From NCBI GenBank assembly GCA_027491335.1, contig JAIXWJ010000008.1:1-54596 (forward strand): a stretch of 54,596 bases of DNA, read 5' to 3'. This document shows, piece by piece, positions 15,203 to 23,122 of this stretch. Each line of letters starts with the position of its first letter. The first letter of the stretch is position 1. The stretch is from Actinomycetes bacterium. Its GTDB lineage: Bacteria > Actinomycetota > Acidimicrobiia > Acidimicrobiales > Ilumatobacteraceae. The translations under genes and the position numbers were made by a program. Under the pieces are notes generated by a model. It saw only the letters and a program-made list of their open reading frames with translations, had not been told where the DNA came from and ran no database searches.

Positions 15203-16058
15203 AGGCGATGCGGGACTCGATGGAGTGCGCGTCCAACAGTCGACTGGACGCCAGGTCCTGAGCGGCCAGGCGCAACAGATCGTCGGCCAAGCGGAAACCG
15301 ATGCCACGCACCGTGTGCATGAAGCGAACGTCGGGAGCCCGTTCGGTGAGCTTGCGTCGCAAGTTCGACAGGTGCACGTCCACCACGTGGGTGTCACCCA
15401 CCCAATGCGGTCCCCACACGCTTTCCAGCAGCTGAGCGCGACTGCACACTTCCAACGGCTTCAAGCACAACTGCGAGAACAGATCGAACTCCAGTCGGGT
15501 GGCCGCGATGGGGTGACGGTTCACCTTCATCTCGCGTCGGGCCAGGTCCACCACGAGGGGACCGAAGTAGAGCACCTTGGGGTCGAGGTTCGCCCCGACA
15601 CCGTTCTTGGGTCGAGGGCGACGCATCATGGCCTGGCACCGCTGCACCAACTCGTCGGTGCTGGTCTCGGTGGGCACGGCATCATCGGCGCCGTTGCGCA
15701 ACACGGTGACGCGCTGTTCGTCGGAGTTCGCCCCCACGATCACCATGTAGATCTCCGGGCAACGACGAATCTGGCCGAGCAAACGATTGAAGGTGGGGTA
15801 GGCGTCGCGCGCGTCGACGATGACGATGTCGGGTTCGAAGGAGCGAAGCATCACTTCGGCCGCGGTGGCGTCGGGAGTGCTTCGCACCGCGTACCCCTGC
15901 ATTTGCAGTGCCGCTTCGACCGAGCGTCGATCCGAGTTGTGGACGAGCGTCACCAGTGCGCGAGGCATGGGCTCGGAATCGGGATGAGCGGATCCGCCGC
16001 CGGACTCCCGGCGCTGCTGATCGGCTCTCGCCGCGAAGTTCGTCTCGATGAGTGTCAT
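15201..16058 (-). CDS. OmpR/PhoB-like response regulator with a degenerate receiver
   Basis: 285 residues: an unusual ~30-residue N-terminal extension, a receiver-like domain (~32-140) and a clear OmpR-type winged helix (~165-265: FDLFSQLCLKPLEVCSRAQLLESVWG, VDVHLSNLRRKL, VRGIGFRL). The receiver keeps an Asp at the phosphorylation position (D82, VIVDARD). It has lost the N-terminal acid pair (HNSD) and the conserved Lys (VPTETS in place of KP), so normal phosphorylation is doubtful. No histidine kinase is adjacent. AGGGG 8 nt before ATG 16058 is a fair ribosome-binding site. Met31 (15968) is an alternative start. A perfect inverted repeat sits in its promoter region. Confidence 0.82.
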   Translation of the reverse strand: MTLIETNFAARADQQRRESGGGSAHPDSEPMPRALVTLVHNSDRRSVEAALQMQGYAVRSTPDATAAEVMLRSFEPDIVIVDARDAYPTFNRLLGQIRRCPEIYMVIVGANSDEQRVTVLRNGADDAVPTETSTDELVQRCQAMMRRPRPKNGVGANLDPKVLYFGPLVVDLARREMKVNRHPIAATRLEFDLFSQLCLKPLEVCSRAQLLESVWGPHWVGDTHVVDVHLSNLRRKLTERAPDVRFMHTVRGIGFRLADDLLRLAAQDLASSRLLDAHSIESRIA

Positions 16059-16083
16059 GACAGTTGCCCCTTTATCGGTAGGA

Positions 16084-16104
16084 GGTGCTCACGGCTTGAG
16101 CACC
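16084..16104. promoter_or_regulatory. Perfect inverted repeat upstream of the response regulator gene
   Basis: GGTGCTCA-CGGCT-TGAGCACC has 8-bp perfect arms with centres about 10-11 bp apart or more, and lies 26 bp before the start codon of the minus-strand regulator. TACCGA/GATAAA between the repeat and the ribosome-binding site may be the -10. Position and symmetry suit an operator, perhaps for autoregulation. Confidence 0.5.
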
Positions 16105-16148
16105 TTGTTGTCATCTGTCCCGAGTTCCTTGGAAGCGACACGTCGCAC

Positions 16149-16182
16149 TTTTTCCGTGGGTTTGTCACGAACCTCGGAAAAA
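16149..16182. other. Long imperfect hairpin between divergent genes
   Basis: TTTTTCCG-TG-GGTT-(7 nt)-AACC-T-CGGAAAAA folds into a 12-bp stem with a small bulge. It lies 90 bp before the response regulator and 94 bp before the PLP enzyme gene. A T-run borders it on both strands, so it could end transcripts from either side. It could also be a protein-binding site. Confidence 0.4.
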
Positions 16183-16276
16183 TCCTCGCGACGTGGGGCG
16201 ATGGGCCGCCGAGGCGGGCCGTGTGGGGCCGAATCGAGTCGTCAAGTGAGGGCTCGGGGATGGTTGACTGGGGGAC

Positions 16277-17464
16277 GTGTCGTCGTCCGAAACGCCCGAG
16301 CCGGTTCAGTCCGAAGAGTTGCAGCCCGAGACGCTGACCATCCGTGCGGGCCGTCCCGAGGGTCAGGCATCGATGGCGCCGATCTTGTGGGCGTCCACCA
16401 CGTACGACATGGGATCGCTGGAAGTAGGCCGAGAAATGGCCCATTCCTCGCGGGCCAAGAAGTTTTACAGCCGACATGGCAACCCCACGGTGAACGCCTT
16501 CGAGAGTGCGGTCGCCGAACTCGAGGGCGCGGAGGCTGCTCGCGCGTACGCCTCGGGAATGGGCGCCATCGCCGGCGTGATCCTGGGTTTGTGTTCTCGA
16601 GGAGATCACATCGTCGCGCAGAAGCAGTTGTACGGCGGCACCATGCAGTTGCTCGCCGGGGTGTGTCCGCGATTCGGTATCGATGTCACTTTCGTCGACG
16701 GCACCCAACCCGGAGCGTTCGCCGCGGCGGTGATTCCCGGTCGCACGATGTTGGTGTTCGCCGAAACGCCCGCGAATCCGTTGTTGGATCTGGTCGATCT
16801 GGACGATCTCGGTGCGATCAAGGGACCGATCACGGTGGTGGACGCCACGCTGGCGACACCGCTTGGCGCGCGACCGCTCGACCACGGCGTGAACCTGGTG
16901 TTGCATTCGGCGACCAAGGCGATGGGGGGTCACAACGACGCCACGTTGGGTGTGGTGTCCGGTGAGCGCGATCTCATCGACGCGTTGTGGTCTTTCGCGG
17001 TGTTGCAGGGTGCGTGCGCGTCTCCGTTCGATTCGTTGAACGCCATTCGTGGTTTGCGCACGTTGGGTCCGCGCTTGCGTCAGCAGGGCGCCACGGCGGT
17101 GGCGGTGGGTCGTGCACTGGAAGCGAATGCGGCCGTGAACTGGGTGCGACATCCCGGGCTCGAGTCCCATCCGCAACACGAGCTGGGTCGGCGTCAGTAC
17201 CGCATGCACGGTGGTGTGCTGTCGTTCGACTTGGCGGGCGGATTGGAAGCCGGCGCCAACTTCGTGAAGTCGGTGCGGTTGTGCCGACCGGCCACGTCGA
17301 TGGGTGGCCCCGAGACCTTGGTGACCCATCCGGCGTCCACCACTCACGCGGGCATGACGGCCGAGGAGTTGGCCGAGAGCGGCATCACGCCGGGCACGGT
17401 TCGTATGAGCTGTGGGTTGGAACACGTCGACGACGTGGTTGCCGACGTCCTGCGCGCCCTCTGA
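16277..17464 (+). CDS. PLP-dependent trans-sulfuration enzyme (cystathionine gamma-synthase/lyase family)
   Basis: A Cys/Met-metabolism PLP enzyme of 395 residues. Seen: TTYDMGSLEVG, KFYSRHGNPTVNAFE, YASGMGAIAGVILGL, the PLP lysine in HSATKAMGGHNDATLG, and GGPETLVTHPASTTHAGMT near the substrate site. The family covers cystathionine gamma-synthase, gamma-lyase, methionine gamma-lyase and O-acetylhomoserine sulfhydrylase, and sequence alone does not separate them here. No methionine-pathway neighbour helps. GTG start at 16277. A 52-bp palindrome begins 6 bp after its stop and may serve as terminator. Confidence 0.85.
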   Translation: MSSSETPEPVQSEELQPETLTIRAGRPEGQASMAPILWASTTYDMGSLEVGREMAHSSRAKKFYSRHGNPTVNAFESAVAELEGAEAARAYASGMGAIAGVILGLCSRGDHIVAQKQLYGGTMQLLAGVCPRFGIDVTFVDGTQPGAFAAAVIPGRTMLVFAETPANPLLDLVDLDDLGAIKGPITVVDATLATPLGARPLDHGVNLVLHSATKAMGGHNDATLGVVSGERDLIDALWSFAVLQGACASPFDSLNAIRGLRTLGPRLRQQGATAVAVGRALEANAAVNWVRHPGLESHPQHELGRRQYRMHGGVLSFDLAGGLEAGANFVKSVRLCRPATSMGGPETLVTHPASTTHAGMTAEELAESGITPGTVRMSCGLEHVDDVVADVLRAL

Positions 17465-17470
17465 CCCACC

Positions 17471-17522
17471 CGTTCTGGGTACGAAAAGTGCCTGAAACCG
17501 GCACTTTTCCGCACCCAGAACG
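17471..17522. repeat. 52-bp palindromic repeat, left copy
   Basis: Outer arms CGTTCTGGGT / ACCCAGAACG enclose a second stem AAAAGTGCC / GGCACTTTT with a 7-nt loop (TGAAACC), so the whole element folds into one long hairpin. It has a related copy of exactly the same length at 18098-18149. The two copies share the first 11 and last 10 bases and the internal GGCACTTTT. It may also act as a terminator of the preceding gene. Confidence 0.8.
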
Positions 17523-17566
17523 CGGGTTATGGTCAAGACGCTGGATGGTTTCTCGAGGGGGGTCAT

Positions 17567-18109
17567 GTGGAAGCTGATGTGTTCGCACGCGCACTGAATG
17601 AGTTTCACCACTTGGTGGACACGCGACTTCACAATCTCGATTCATGGACACGTGGTCATTTTGCTGAGGCGCTCGTGGTGTCTTTGCTCGACGGAGCGGT
17701 GGTTGCTGAGCACGGAGTTGCTCCGTGTGATGTGACATGGGGTGCGATTTCCATTGCGGTGCGAACCACTGGCAGTCGATCAACCGATCACATCGGAGCC
17801 GAGGGCCGTGCACCTTTCGCGGGGAGTTGGAAGTTCCCGCCGAAGATGGCTTGGGATCCTGATCTGTCCGATTGGAGTCCGGAGCCCCCGAGGCGTTGTT
17901 GGGCCGACGTCGCAGTCCTTGCTTTCCACGATGGCTTCGAGATTGCCCATGGCTGGGGTTTCTACGTCTTGTCCCAAACTCAAGTGGAGACTTTCCCGTC
18001 GGTCACCTTGACCCCCCGCAATCTGTTAGCGGCTGGTTTTCTCAGCGTGTCTCCCGAGATGCTCGCCGATCAGATTCGAAAAGCTGCGGTACCGCCTCGT
18101 TCTGGGTAA
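17567..18109 (+). CDS. Hypothetical protein, possible PD-(D/E)XK-like nuclease fold, between palindromic repeats
   Basis: 180 residues from GTG 17567 (the true start is uncertain; no clear ribosome-binding site or -10 is seen). Not confidently recognised. Two patterns recall PD-(D/E)XK nuclease-like proteins. One is GHFAEALVVSLLDGAVVAEHG followed by CDVTWGAISIAVRTTG (Glu... Asp... I-x-V-R, where the family has I-x-V-K). The other is a C-terminal half of the type 'WADVAVLAFHDG... WGFYVLSQTQVE... LTPRNLL'. The expected Lys is Arg, so activity is doubtful. Base use is visibly more AT-rich than in neighbouring genes, suggesting transfer. Its last codons (Arg-Ser-Gly-stop) lie in the right 52-bp palindrome. 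It sits between imuB and dnaE2. Confidence 0.55.
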   Translation: MEADVFARALNEFHHLVDTRLHNLDSWTRGHFAEALVVSLLDGAVVAEHGVAPCDVTWGAISIAVRTTGSRSTDHIGAEGRAPFAGSWKFPPKMAWDPDLSDWSPEPPRRCWADVAVLAFHDGFEIAHGWGFYVLSQTQVETFPSVTLTPRNLLAAGFLSVSPEMLADQIRKAAVPPRSG

Positions 18110-18149
18110 CCCGGATAGCCGATTTCGGGCACTTTTGGTACCCAGAACG
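18098..18149. repeat. 52-bp palindromic repeat, right copy
   Basis: Outer arms CGTTCTGGGT / ACCCAGAACG (extended by AACC/GGT), the same length and ends as the copy at 17471-17522. The inner 5' half has diverged (CCGGATAGCCGATTTCGG), while GGCACTTTT is kept. It contains the stop codon of the preceding gene and ends 8 bp before the dnaE2 LexA palindrome. Confidence 0.8.
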
Positions 18150-18156
18150 CCGTGAG

Positions 18157-18181
18157 ATACGAACATGTGTTCGTATACAGT
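18157..18181 (+). promoter_or_regulatory. LexA (SOS) box and -10 of dnaE2
   Basis: CGAAC-ATGT-GTTCG (18160-18173) is a perfect LexA site inside a larger perfect palindrome, ATACGAACATGTGTTCGTAT (18157-18176). TACAGT (18176-18181) follows as -10, ending 7 nt before GTG 18188. The layout is the same as at imuA', so the two loci should be induced together. Confidence 0.92.
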
Positions 18182-18187
18182 GGGCTG

Positions 18188-21100
18188 GTGGCGTATTCAT
18201 GGGGGATGCAGGGGCCCAAGACCTGGGCGGAACTGGAGGCACGGCTCTCCGATCGTCCCGTCGAGCCCGACGATCGTGCCACGACATCCACCGAACGGGG
18301 TCGTGACGGACGAGCTCCTGGTGCCACGTCGGTCAACGCCGGTGGTGATGGTCCGGCGTTCGGGCGTCGTCGTCAGCCGTACCAGCCCGTCGACGCCAGT
18401 ACTCCGGCGGCCAGCACTCCGGCGGCCGGCACGCCTCGCCCGGTGGTGCCGTATGCCGAGCTGCATTGTCATTCCAACTTCTCGTTTCTCGCCGGGTCGT
18501 CGCATCCCGAGGAGTTGGTGGAGGAAGCCCAACGCCTGGAGTTGTCGGCGTTGGCCATCACCGATCACAACGGTCTCTACGGCGTGGTTCGCTTCGCCGA
18601 GGCCGCGCGCGCGGTGGGTCTGCCCACGATCTTCGGCAGCGACATCACGGTTCACGATCATCGCGGGTCCGGACAACTGGTGGTGCTGGCCGACGGAGCG
18701 ACGGGCTACGCGAACCTGTCGCGCGCGCTCAGCCTGGCCCAACTGTCGGGCAGCAAGGGCGAACCACGATGCACGTTGCCGTTGCTCGCCGACAACGCAC
18801 GCGATGGTTGGTGGATACTCACCGGCGACCATCGCGGCATCGTTCCGCGCGCTCTCGTCGATCATGGTCCGCAGGCGGCACTACGCGAATTGCAACGGGT
18901 GATCGACGCCTTCGGACGCGATCGTGTGCTCGTCGAATTGTGGGATCACGGCGAACCACTCGACAGCGCGCGCAACGACGCACTGGCCGAGTTGGCGGCT
19001 CGCGCCGACGTGCGGTGCGTGGCCACCAACAACGTGCATTACGCCACGCCCGCTCGACGCCGTTTGGCCACGGCCATGGCGGCGGTGGGCAAGCGCTGCA
19101 GTCTGAACGAGATGGACCCGTGGTTGCCCGCGGCGGCTTCGGCGCACGTGCGCGGTGGTTCGGAGCAGATGCGTCGTTTCGCTCGCTATCCGGGCGTGGT
19201 CGAGGTGGCCGCCGAGGTGGGTGCGCAGGCGGCCTTCGACTTGTCCTTGGTGGCACCGAAACTGCCGCCGTACCCGTGTCCCGATGGATTGAGCGAGATG
19301 CAGTTCCTGCGACGACTCACCGAACAGGGCGCCACGCGGCGTTACGGTGAGCGGCCCCGCGATGGCGAGGACCTCAGCTTGCGCGCTCGCGCGTGGCGCA
19401 CCATCGATCACGAACTGCGGGTGATCGAGACACTGGGTTTCGCGGGCTACTTCCTCGTGGTGTGGGACATCGTGCAGTTCTGCGAACGCGCCGACATCTA
19501 TTGCCAAGGTCGGGGGAGCGCGGCCAACAGCGCCGTCTGTTATTCGCTCGGCATCACCAAGGCCGACGCGGTGTCGCTCGGTCTGTTGTTCGAACGGTTC
19601 CTGTCGCCCGAGCGTGACGGTCCACCCGACATCGACATCGACATCGAGAGTGGCCGTCGTGAGGAGGTGATCCAGTACGTGTTCGCTCGCTACGGGCGTC
19701 ATCACACGGCGCAGGTGGCCAACGTCATCACCTATCGCGCGCGTTCGGCGGTGCGCGACATGGCCCGAGCCCTCGGTTACGCACCGGGCCAGCAGGACGC
19801 GTGGGCCAAGCAGATGGACATGTGGGGACGCATCGATGCCATGGCGCCACAAGCCGGTCCCGATGGTCGTCCCGAACACGACATTCCGCCGTTGGTGCTG
19901 GAGATGGCCATGGAGATCGAGGATGCGCCGCGACATCTGGGCATTCACTCCGGAGGCATGGTCATCTGCGATCGGCCGGTGATCGAGGTGTGCCCGGTGG
20001 AGTGGGGTCGCATGCGCGATCGCAGCGTGTTGCAGTGGGACAAGGACGACTGCGCGGCGGCCGGATTGGTGAAGTTCGATCTGTTGGGTCTGGGCATGTT
20101 GTCGGCGTTGCACGGTGCGGTCGATCTGGTGCGCGAACACACGGGTGTCGAGATCGATCTGGCCACCTTGCCTCAGGACGACGACGTGTACGCCATGTTG
20201 TGTCGCGCCGACACCGTGGGCGTGTTCCAGATCGAGTCACGCGCGCAGATGGCCACCTTGCCGCGACTGAAGCCCCGACGCTTCTACGACCTGGTGGTGG
20301 AGGTGGCTCTCATCCGACCCGGTCCCATTCAGGGTGGTTCGGTGCATCCGTACATCCGCCGACGAAACGGACAAGAGCCCATCACGTATCTGCATCCGCT
20401 TCTCGAGAACAGCTTGGGCAAGACGTTGGGCATTCCGTTGTTCCAGGAACAGTTGATGCAGATGGCCATCGACGTGGCGGGCTTCACGCCGTCGGAGGCC
20501 GACCAACTGCGTCAGGCCATGGGGTCCAAGCGCAGCCAGAAGCGCATGGAACGATTGCGTTCGCGGTTGTACGAGGGCATGGCCGAGCGAGGCATCACCG
20601 GCGACATCGCCGACATGATCTTCGACAAGATGGCGGCCTTCGCCAACTACGGCTTTCCCGAAAGCCATTCGGTTTCCTTCGCGTATCTGGTGTACGCGTC
20701 GTCGTGGTTGAAGTTGCATCGACCGGCGGCGTTCTACGCCGGTCTGTTGAACGCGCAACCGATGGGCTTTTGGAGTCCGCATTCGTTGGCGCAGGACGCG
20801 CGCCGACACGGTGTGGTGGTGCGCACCCCGGACCTGTGCGCGTCCGCCGCCGGCGCCACGTTGGAGGTGTGTCCCGACAGCCACGGTGGCTTCGCCGTTC
20901 GGTTGGGCATCGGGTCGGTGCGTGGGGTCGGGTCCGATTTGGCCGAGCACATCGCGACCGAGCGAGCGGAGAACGGCGACTACCGCGACATCGAGGATCT
21001 GGTGCGACGCGTTCCCGACATCACGTTGGCCCAATTGGAAGCCATGGCCACGGGCGGACTGTTCTCGGAGTGCTTCGCCTTGGAGCGGCGCGAGGCGTTG

Positions 21101-21595
21101 TGGGCCGCGGGGGCGGCGGCGCAATCACGCATCGATCGCCTACCCGGTTTGGCCACGGCCACCACGGCGCCCACGTTGCCCGGCATGGAACCCATCGAGG
21201 TGGCGGTGGCCGACTTGTGGGCCACCGGGGTGGCGCCCACCGGACACCCCACGCAGTTCCTGCGCGAGCGTCTGAACGAGATGGGGGTGGTCACGTCCGA
21301 TCGACTGGCCACCATCGACGCCACCAAGGTGTGGGTGGCCGGCGTGGTCACCCACCGTCAACGACCGGCCACCGCACAAGGAACCACCTTCATGAACCTC
21401 GAAGATGAGACCGGTCTCATCAACATCGTGGTGTCGGTGGGTTGTTGGAAGCGTTTTCGTCCGGTGGCGCGCGGTGCGGCGGCTTTGTTGGTGCGGGGTC
21501 GACTGGAACGCTTCGAAGGCGTGGTGAACATCGTGGCCGAGCACATGACGCCGCTCGAGGTGGCCGTGGGAACGTCCAGCCGCAACTTCCGTTGA
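18188..21595 (+). CDS. dnaE2: Error-prone DNA polymerase DnaE2
   Basis: Inducible C-family polymerase for translesion synthesis with ImuA'/ImuB. The 1135-residue protein has an N-terminal PHP domain (LHCHSNFSFLAGSSHPEELV, ALAITDHNGLYG), the palm catalytic acids in PPDIDIDIESGRREEVIQYV (about residue 480), the DnaE motif GRGSAANSAVCYSLGIT, FANYGFPESHSVSFAYLVYAS and a C-terminal OB fold (VWVAGVVTHRQRPATAQGTTFMNLEDETG). Its length fits DnaE2 (about 1,080 residues) more than DnaE1. The frame is open from 18152, but that would place the LexA box inside the gene. GTG 18188 lies 7 nt after the -10, so the start is leaderless. ATG 18206 is an alternative. Confidence 0.93.
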   Translation: MAYSWGMQGPKTWAELEARLSDRPVEPDDRATTSTERGRDGRAPGATSVNAGGDGPAFGRRRQPYQPVDASTPAASTPAAGTPRPVVPYAELHCHSNFSFLAGSSHPEELVEEAQRLELSALAITDHNGLYGVVRFAEAARAVGLPTIFGSDITVHDHRGSGQLVVLADGATGYANLSRALSLAQLSGSKGEPRCTLPLLADNARDGWWILTGDHRGIVPRALVDHGPQAALRELQRVIDAFGRDRVLVELWDHGEPLDSARNDALAELAARADVRCVATNNVHYATPARRRLATAMAAVGKRCSLNEMDPWLPAAASAHVRGGSEQMRRFARYPGVVEVAAEVGAQAAFDLSLVAPKLPPYPCPDGLSEMQFLRRLTEQGATRRYGERPRDGEDLSLRARAWRTIDHELRVIETLGFAGYFLVVWDIVQFCERADIYCQGRGSAANSAVCYSLGITKADAVSLGLLFERFLSPERDGPPDIDIDIESGRREEVIQYVFARYGRHHTAQVANVITYRARSAVRDMARALGYAPGQQDAWAKQMDMWGRIDAMAPQAGPDGRPEHDIPPLVLEMAMEIEDAPRHLGIHSGGMVICDRPVIEVCPVEWGRMRDRSVLQWDKDDCAAAGLVKFDLLGLGMLSALHGAVDLVREHTGVEIDLATLPQDDDVYAMLCRADTVGVFQIESRAQMATLPRLKPRRFYDLVVEVALIRPGPIQGGSVHPYIRRRNGQEPITYLHPLLENSLGKTLGIPLFQEQLMQMAIDVAGFTPSEADQLRQAMGSKRSQKRMERLRSRLYEGMAERGITGDIADMIFDKMAAFANYGFPESHSVSFAYLVYASSWLKLHRPAAFYAGLLNAQPMGFWSPHSLAQDARRHGVVVRTPDLCASAAGATLEVCPDSHGGFAVRLGIGSVRGVGSDLAEHIATERAENGDYRDIEDLVRRVPDITLAQLEAMATGGLFSECFALERREALWAAGAAAQSRIDRLPGLATATTAPTLPGMEPIEVAVADLWATGVAPTGHPTQFLRERLNEMGVVTSDRLATIDATKVWVAGVVTHRQRPATAQGTTFMNLEDETGLINIVVSVGCWKRFRPVARGAAALLVRGRLERFEGVVNIVAEHMTPLEVAVGTSSRNFR

Positions 21596-21610
21596 GTATC
21601 GAGCGACGAT

Positions 21611-22480
21611 TCAGCGTTGCCGACCGGCCAGCCACGCGCCCCACAAGGTGATGGCACAGCCGATGATCGATAGCACCGCGACGGATTCGTCGAGGATCAC
21701 GGCACCCAGGATCAACGACACCACCGGGATGAGGTAGGTGGTCACCGACGCACGGGTGCTTCCGAAACGACCGGCGTTGGCCGCCATCACCACGTAAGCC
21801 AGAGCGGTGCCGAACACGCCGAGTGCGCCGATCATGAGGAACGGCTTCCAGGCGAATTGCACGTCGTCCACCGACGGAATCGCGAACGGGATCACCAACA
21901 CGAGCGCCACGAATTGCGCGTTCCACAGAACGGGAAGCGACCCGTATTGCTGTTGCAACGGTGCCGCCAGATCGAGTGCGAAGCCGTAGCAGGCCAACGC
22001 GATGAAGATCAGACCGATGCCCACGGCGCTGGACGATCCCTCGCCGAGCGTGGGCAAGGCGATGGCGACCACACCCACGAATCCCACGCCGAGTCCGTAC
22101 AACTGAGCCCGCGATGGACGGCGTTTGTACACGAACGTGGCCACCGAGGCCACGAACAACGGGATGGCCCCGTTCAACATGCCGGCCACGCTGGACGCCA
22201 CGCGTTCCTCGGCGAAGGGGAACATGGTCAACGGCACCGCCATCCAGATGGTGGCCAACAGCACCAGTCGGGGCCACGCACTGCGGGGCAGGCGCACGCG
22301 GGCCGCGGGCACCAACGCCAAGGTGGCGAAACCGAAGCCGACGCGCATTGGTGTGATCACCGCGGCGGGAAACGCCTTCAGACCCTCGGCGATGAAATAG
22401 AACGACGTGCCCCAGATGAGTCCGGGTAGGGCGAGCCGACCGAGCTCCGTTCGAGAATTGGTGGCGGTGTCGGTGGTCAT
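21611..22480 (-). CDS. EamA/DMT family transporter
   Basis: Ten-helix drug/metabolite-superfamily permease of 289 residues, built from two EamA repeats (GLIWGTSFYFIAEGLKAFPAAVITPMR in the first, AYVVMAANAGRFGSTRASVTTYLIPVVSLILG in the second). Likely substrates are amino acids or small metabolites. Its ATG overlaps the lysE-family stop codon (ATGA), so the two exporters are co-translated and may export related solutes. The long open frame upstream of 22480 is a shadow of the neighbour. Confidence 0.87.
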   Translation of the reverse strand: MTTDTATNSRTELGRLALPGLIWGTSFYFIAEGLKAFPAAVITPMRVGFGFATLALVPAARVRLPRSAWPRLVLLATIWMAVPLTMFPFAEERVASSVAGMLNGAIPLFVASVATFVYKRRPSRAQLYGLGVGFVGVVAIALPTLGEGSSSAVGIGLIFIALACYGFALDLAAPLQQQYGSLPVLWNAQFVALVLVIPFAIPSVDDVQFAWKPFLMIGALGVFGTALAYVVMAANAGRFGSTRASVTTYLIPVVSLILGAVILDESVAVLSIIGCAITLWGAWLAGRQR

Positions 22481-23112
22481 TTGCTCGACGCCGGTGAGGT
22501 GGTGGCGGCCATCACGCCGAGCGCGATGAACACCGAGCCGGCCACGTAGCGCTGGACGATGGGCAGGGTGCGACCGGTGAGCAGCTTGTTGCGCAGTGCG
22601 CTCGCGGTGAGTGCGTACATGCCGTCGGTGCAACAACCGATGAGCACGAACACGGTTCCCAGCACGAGTGCTTGGGACCATGCGGCACCCTTGTCGGCAT
22701 CGATGAACTGCGGGAGGTAGGAGACGAAGAAGAGCGCCACCTTGGGGTTCAGCGTGTTGACCACCACGCCCTGCGTGAAGGAGCGCTTCAGCGTGACCGA
22801 GGTGGAGTCACCCGACATCGTGGCCGGACGCATCAGGAGGGTGCGCACACCGACGAACACCAGATAACCGGCTCCGAGCCACTTCACCGTGTTGAACGCG
22901 GTGGCCGAGGTGGCCAACACCGCCGACAGTCCGGCACTGGCCGCGACGACGTGAACCATGTTGCCCAACTCGAGACCGGCGACCGCGGCCAACCCGACCT
23001 CTCGGCCATCGCTGACGCTGCGGTTGAGGATGTAGATGACGGCCGGACCGGGGATCAACAACAACGCGATGGACGCGACACCGAAGGTGATGATGGAACC
23101 GAGATCGGGCAC
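22477..23112 (-). CDS. LysE/RhtB family amino-acid exporter
   Basis: 211-residue inner-membrane exporter with about six helices. The signature GPAVIYILNRSVSDGREVGLAAVAGLELGNMVHV matches the LysE/RhtB 'GP...' N-terminal motif. Also seen are GAGYLVFVGVRTLL and FTQGVVVNTLNPKVALFFVSYLPQFI. Likely cargo is an amino acid or derivative, not identified. GTG 23112 with TAGAGT (23125-23120) 8 nt upstream gives a leaderless start. First gene of a pair with the EamA transporter. Confidence 0.9.
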   Translation of the reverse strand: MPDLGSIITFGVASIALLLIPGPAVIYILNRSVSDGREVGLAAVAGLELGNMVHVVAASAGLSAVLATSATAFNTVKWLGAGYLVFVGVRTLLMRPATMSGDSTSVTLKRSFTQGVVVNTLNPKVALFFVSYLPQFIDADKGAAWSQALVLGTVFVLIGCCTDGMYALTASALRNKLLTGRTLPIVQRYVAGSVFIALGVMAATTSPASSK

Positions 23113-23122
23113 GGGTTCGACT

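Noticed and set aside
16149..16182. A SAM-type riboswitch ahead of the Cys/Met-metabolism enzyme.
   Set aside because: A single imperfect hairpin is visible, with no conserved core and no multi-helix structure. The region also lies between divergent promoters.
17471..18149. An insertion sequence with terminal inverted repeats.
   Set aside because: The enclosed gene shows no transposase motif, each flanking element is itself a palindrome, and no target duplication is evident. A cassette or REP-like origin remains open and is listed as a finding.
18152..18187. Starting dnaE2 at the first GTG of the frame (18152).
   Set aside because: The LexA box and -10 would then lie inside the coding sequence. 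The -10 at 18176 points to GTG 18188.
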